In this document: positions 61,623 through 64,000 of the stretch, piece by piece | Numbering within the stretch: position 1 is the stretch's first letter | How the letters are laid out: the number at the start of each line of letters is the position of its first letter | From: Natronomonas gomsonensis | Lineage (GTDB): Archaea > Halobacteriota > Halobacteria > Halobacteriales > Haloarculaceae | Direction: 5' to 3' | DNA length: 64,000 nt | Assembly: GCF_024300825.1 (NCBI RefSeq) | Contig: NZ_CP101323.1 | Coordinates: forward strand, 806,001 to 870,000 | The notes under the pieces: model-generated | Told to the model about the DNA's origin: nothing | The model's database searches: none | What the model saw: only the letters and a program-made list of their open reading frames with translations | Program-made: the position numbers and the translations under genes

Positions 61623-61898
61623 TCAGATTACCTTCCCGATTATCTCCTCGACGGTGTCCCAGTGGACGCGTGCGGACTCCGTCGGGAGATACACTTTCCC
61701 GTAGTCGTCGCCGCTGTCGGTGACGACGTTGTTCTCCTCGAGGACATCGAGATGGTGCCGAACCGTCTTGTAATCCAACTCGAGGTCCTCAGCCAACTGG
61801 TTGGCGTTTCGCGGCCGCTCGTCGAGTGCACGCAGAATACGGGCGCGATTGGCGCCGCCGCGCGTGCCCGAGAGTACGTACCAGAGGGCCGCCTCCAT
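61623..61898 (-). CDS. Winged-helix regulator of cassette 2
   Basis: 91 residues: MEAALWYVLSGTRGGANRARILRALDERPRNANQLAEDLELDYKTVRHHLDVLEENNVV, then a DDYGKVYLP wing. It is a clear paralogue of the regulator at 38473-38751, sharing the ALWY-x-GTRGG start and PRNANQL helix. It precedes the membrane gene. An ATG five codons upstream is an alternative start. Confidence 0.88.
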   Translation of the reverse strand: MEAALWYVLSGTRGGANRARILRALDERPRNANQLAEDLELDYKTVRHHLDVLEENNVVTDSGDDYGKVYLPTESARVHWDTVEEIIGKVI

Positions 61899-61951
61899 TA
61901 GCGACACCCACACATCCGAATGACGTAAAATAGGGGGGTATCACTTCGATG

Positions 61952-62236
61952 TCATACGGTGAAGAGATGTCCCTCGGTGGGGACCTCGAAGACGCCGATT
62001 CGGGCGCCGGCGTCCATCCAGCCGTGACCGTAGGAGAAGGAGGCCAAGGCGTTGACCAAATCGTCTTCTTCCCGGAAGTGCCGGCCGTCCTCCAGATACG
62101 ACCGAGCCATCTCCTCGAACTCCTCGCCGGCCTCGTGTAGGGGCGTCCCCTCTTGGGCGGCGATGTCGGCGGCGTCCAGCGCCGCCGCCAGCAGTTCCTC
62201 GTAACGGTTCGTCTTCTCTTCGAGGTCTGCAGCCAT
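61952..62236 (-). CDS. DUF357-like small helical protein
   Basis: 94 residues. 'LEEKTNRYEELLAAALDAADIAAQEGTPLHEAGEEFEEMARSYLEDGRHFREEDDLVNALASFSYGHGWMDAGARIG' matches the archaeal DUF357 pattern, a helical hairpin with a TPR-like second half. Function is unknown. An upstream in-frame start at 62263 is less likely. Confidence 0.8.
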   Translation of the reverse strand: MAADLEEKTNRYEELLAAALDAADIAAQEGTPLHEAGEEFEEMARSYLEDGRHFREEDDLVNALASFSYGHGWMDAGARIGVFEVPTEGHLFTV

Positions 62237-62302
62237 ACGGTGGCCGTCGCGGCGAAAGAACAAAAACGGCGAGGTCGAGGGCCGAACGTCGGTACTCGCC
62301 AG

Positions 62303-63976
62303 TTACAACTCCTCGCTTGAGCCGAGGGGGCCGCCGAGACGTTCTTCGACCTCCTCTTCGAGTTTGAACCGCTGGACCTTCTGGGTGGCCGACCGCGGCA
62401 GTTCGTCGACGAAGAATATCCGTCGTGGGTGGGCGTACGTCGCGACGTGGTCGAGGCTGAATTCGCGGAGTTCCTCCTCGCTGCGGTCGGCGCCCTCCTC
62501 AAGGACGACGAATGCGACCGGCGCTTCGCCTTTGATTTCGTGGGGAGCGCCGACGACGGCGGCCTCAGCTACGTCGGGGTGTTCGTAGAGAGCGTCCTCG
62601 ACTTCCGCCGGGTAGATGTTCTCCCCGCCGGCGATTATCATGTCGTCGGCGCGGTCGACCATCCAGAAGTAGCCGTCCTGGTCGACGCGGGCGATGTCCT
62701 CGGTGTAGAAGAAGCCCTCGTCGTCGAAGACGGCGGCGGTCTTCTCGGGGCGGTTGTAGTAGCCCTCGAAGACGGTCGCCGACCGAATCGCGATTTCGCC
62801 GGTGACCTGCTCCTCATCGGAGAAGTCGATGGCGTCGTCGGGGTTCGGTTCGAGGTCGTCCGTCGAGATGCGTGTCTCGCGGGTGTCGGGGTCGACCAAC
62901 TTGATTTCGATGTTCCGCAGCGCCGGGCCGATACAGCCGGCGGATTTCCGGACGCCGCGAGAGGGTTCGACACAGCCGGCCGGGCCTGTCTCGGTCATCC
63001 CCCAGCCTTCGGTCATCGGGACGCCCCACGCCTCCTCGATGGTGCGTCGGGTGTCGTCGGCCAGCGGTGCGGCCGCACAGATGACATCGGTCAGCGACTC
63101 CATGTCGTAGGCGTCGGGGTCCTGTCGGTACACCTGCCACATCATGTTGTACAGCGCGGGGACGCCGGCGAAGTTGGTGACGTCGTTGTCCGAGATGGTC
63201 TGCAGAATCATGTTCGGGTCCGGCCGCGGAATCATGTGCATCTCCGCGCCGTTGTAGAGGTAGGTTCCCTGAATGGCGTTGAGCGCGTAGATGTGGAACA
63301 GCGGCAACACGAGGACGATGCTGTCGTCGGGGTCGATTGGGAGTCCGCCCTTCGCGTAGGATTCGATGGTCGAAAGGAGGTTCTCGTGGGTCAGAAGCAC
63401 CCCTTTCGGCTTGCCGGTCGTGCCGGAAGTGTAGGGTTGGCAGGCCACGTCGTCGAAATCACGGTCAACGGTGTCGAACTCGTCGTCGGCCTCGGCGACG
63501 GCCTGGGAGTAGTTGACGACGCCGTCGTCGCTCACACCGGAGACGTAGACGTTCGAGACGCCAGCGTTACCGGCGAGTTCCGTCGGACCGGTGATACGCC
63601 CGTCTTCGGTGTCCATTCCGCCGGCCAACAGCGGGGAACCAATCATATGGTCTACGTCCGCGTCCTGGAGGACGAACTCCAGGGTGTTCGGGTCCATCCG
63701 GAGGTTCAGCGGAACCGGAATCGCCCCCGCTTTGATGGAACCGAAGTACGACTCGGGGAACTGGTCGGTGTTGGGGATGTAGAGGCCGACGCGGTCGCCC
63801 GGTTCGACGCCGTTGTCGACGAGCACGTTCGCGACGCTGTTGGCCGAGGCCTCCAGTTCGTTGAAGGTGGTCTCCTGACCCATGAACGTGACAGCGGTCT
63901 TCTCGCCGTAACGGTCGGCGGCCATCGAAGGGAGGTCGCCCATATTCCGCAATGGTGCACCGTTATAGTGTTCCAT
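62303..63976 (-). CDS. Acyl-CoA synthetase (AMP-forming)
   Basis: 557 residues of the ANL superfamily. The P-loop-like 'CQPYTSGTTGKPKGVLLTHEN' (A3), 'GWGMTETGPAG' (A5), the hinge 'GYYNRPEKTAAVFDDEGFFYTEDIARVDQDGYFWMVDRADDMI' (A7-A8) and the C-terminal lysine in 'LPRSATQKVQRFKL' are present, so the enzyme is complete. It activates a carboxylic acid, probably a fatty or medium-chain acid, to its CoA ester. The gene lies at the right end of the window and appears complete (ATG at 63976). Confidence 0.94.
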   Translation of the reverse strand: MEHYNGAPLRNMGDLPSMAADRYGEKTAVTFMGQETTFNELEASANSVANVLVDNGVEPGDRVGLYIPNTDQFPESYFGSIKAGAIPVPLNLRMDPNTLEFVLQDADVDHMIGSPLLAGGMDTEDGRITGPTELAGNAGVSNVYVSGVSDDGVVNYSQAVAEADDEFDTVDRDFDDVACQPYTSGTTGKPKGVLLTHENLLSTIESYAKGGLPIDPDDSIVLVLPLFHIYALNAIQGTYLYNGAEMHMIPRPDPNMILQTISDNDVTNFAGVPALYNMMWQVYRQDPDAYDMESLTDVICAAAPLADDTRRTIEEAWGVPMTEGWGMTETGPAGCVEPSRGVRKSAGCIGPALRNIEIKLVDPDTRETRISTDDLEPNPDDAIDFSDEEQVTGEIAIRSATVFEGYYNRPEKTAAVFDDEGFFYTEDIARVDQDGYFWMVDRADDMIIAGGENIYPAEVEDALYEHPDVAEAAVVGAPHEIKGEAPVAFVVLEEGADRSEEELREFSLDHVATYAHPRRIFFVDELPRSATQKVQRFKLEEEVEERLGGPLGSSEEL

Positions 63977-64000
63977 GGTAGCGTCCGCAACTCCGAAGCA

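Noticed and set aside
1-64000. tRNA and rRNA genes
   Set aside because: I looked through the intergenic gaps for cloverleaf-like arms and T-loop sequences and saw none; a covariance search would be more decisive.

Overview
The window is a stretch of haloarchaeal (class Halobacteria) chromosome. The evidence is high G+C, strongly acidic proteins, archaeal genes (TFB, aMBF1, a GHMP-type shikimate kinase, a CDP-alcohol phosphatidyltransferase, an archaeal-type triosephosphate isomerase, an Fap7-like kinase), many twin-arginine lipoproteins with an Ala/Ser-Gly-Cys lipobox, and TATA-like boxes 25-30 nt upstream of start codons. Gene content is reminiscent of Natronomonas-like organisms, but I cannot assign a genus. 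No rRNA, tRNA, CRISPR array, IS transposase or replication origin was recognised.

Layout. 1-9.8 kb: tail of an HTH regulator, a multi-domain PAS/GAF histidine kinase, a MaoC-like protein, aroA, an M24 peptidase, tyrA, an Rsm22-like methyltransferase and surE. 9.9-16.2 kb: a metal block with a DUF4382-type lipoprotein, a tungstate/molybdate ABC transporter (tupABC) with a ModE-like regulator, a His-rich NicO-type transporter divergent from nikR, and a beta-carbonic anhydrase. 16.3-20.2 kb: an accessory island of lower G+C with a 629-residue lipoprotein, a MazEF-like toxin-antitoxin pair, an RHH antitoxin with a decayed toxin, and a small lipoprotein. Part of it is bracketed by two copies of the 3' end of the chorismate mutase gene, the mark of integration into that gene. 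20.2-35 kb: aroK-aroQ, metabolic and membrane genes, a second histidine kinase, an AGPS-like FAD oxidase, DNA polymerase IV, a PQQ-propeller lipoprotein and a HerA-like ATPase. 35-45 kb: two tandem paralogues (the second frameshifted), tpiA, a DUF47 protein, a wHTH/membrane-protein cassette, a membrane-anchored sulfite-oxidase-like enzyme, a spondin-domain lipoprotein, aMBF1, a CDP-alcohol phosphatidyltransferase, an Fap7-like kinase and hisC.

45-53 kb is the most coherent functional unit. A NuoF-like subunit with degenerate flavin loops is co-transcribed with a 1052-residue formate-dehydrogenase-like molybdo/tungsto-enzyme and mobA, and a YqeC-like gene lies nearby. With tupABC and the sulfite-oxidase-like protein, the window has a clear Mo/W theme. 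53-64 kb: FAH-family hydrolase, an LLM oxidoreductase, GNAT, an MBL-fold hydrolase, OsmC, small zinc-ribbon and lipoprotein genes, tfb, a six-repeat cell-surface protein, a second wHTH/membrane-protein cassette, a DUF357 protein and an acyl-CoA synthetase.

The most notable signals are the aroQ 3'-end duplication with its cargo, the unusual NuoF-like/formate-dehydrogenase pair, the duplicated wHTH/membrane cassette, and a G-run frameshift that silences one member of a tandem pair.
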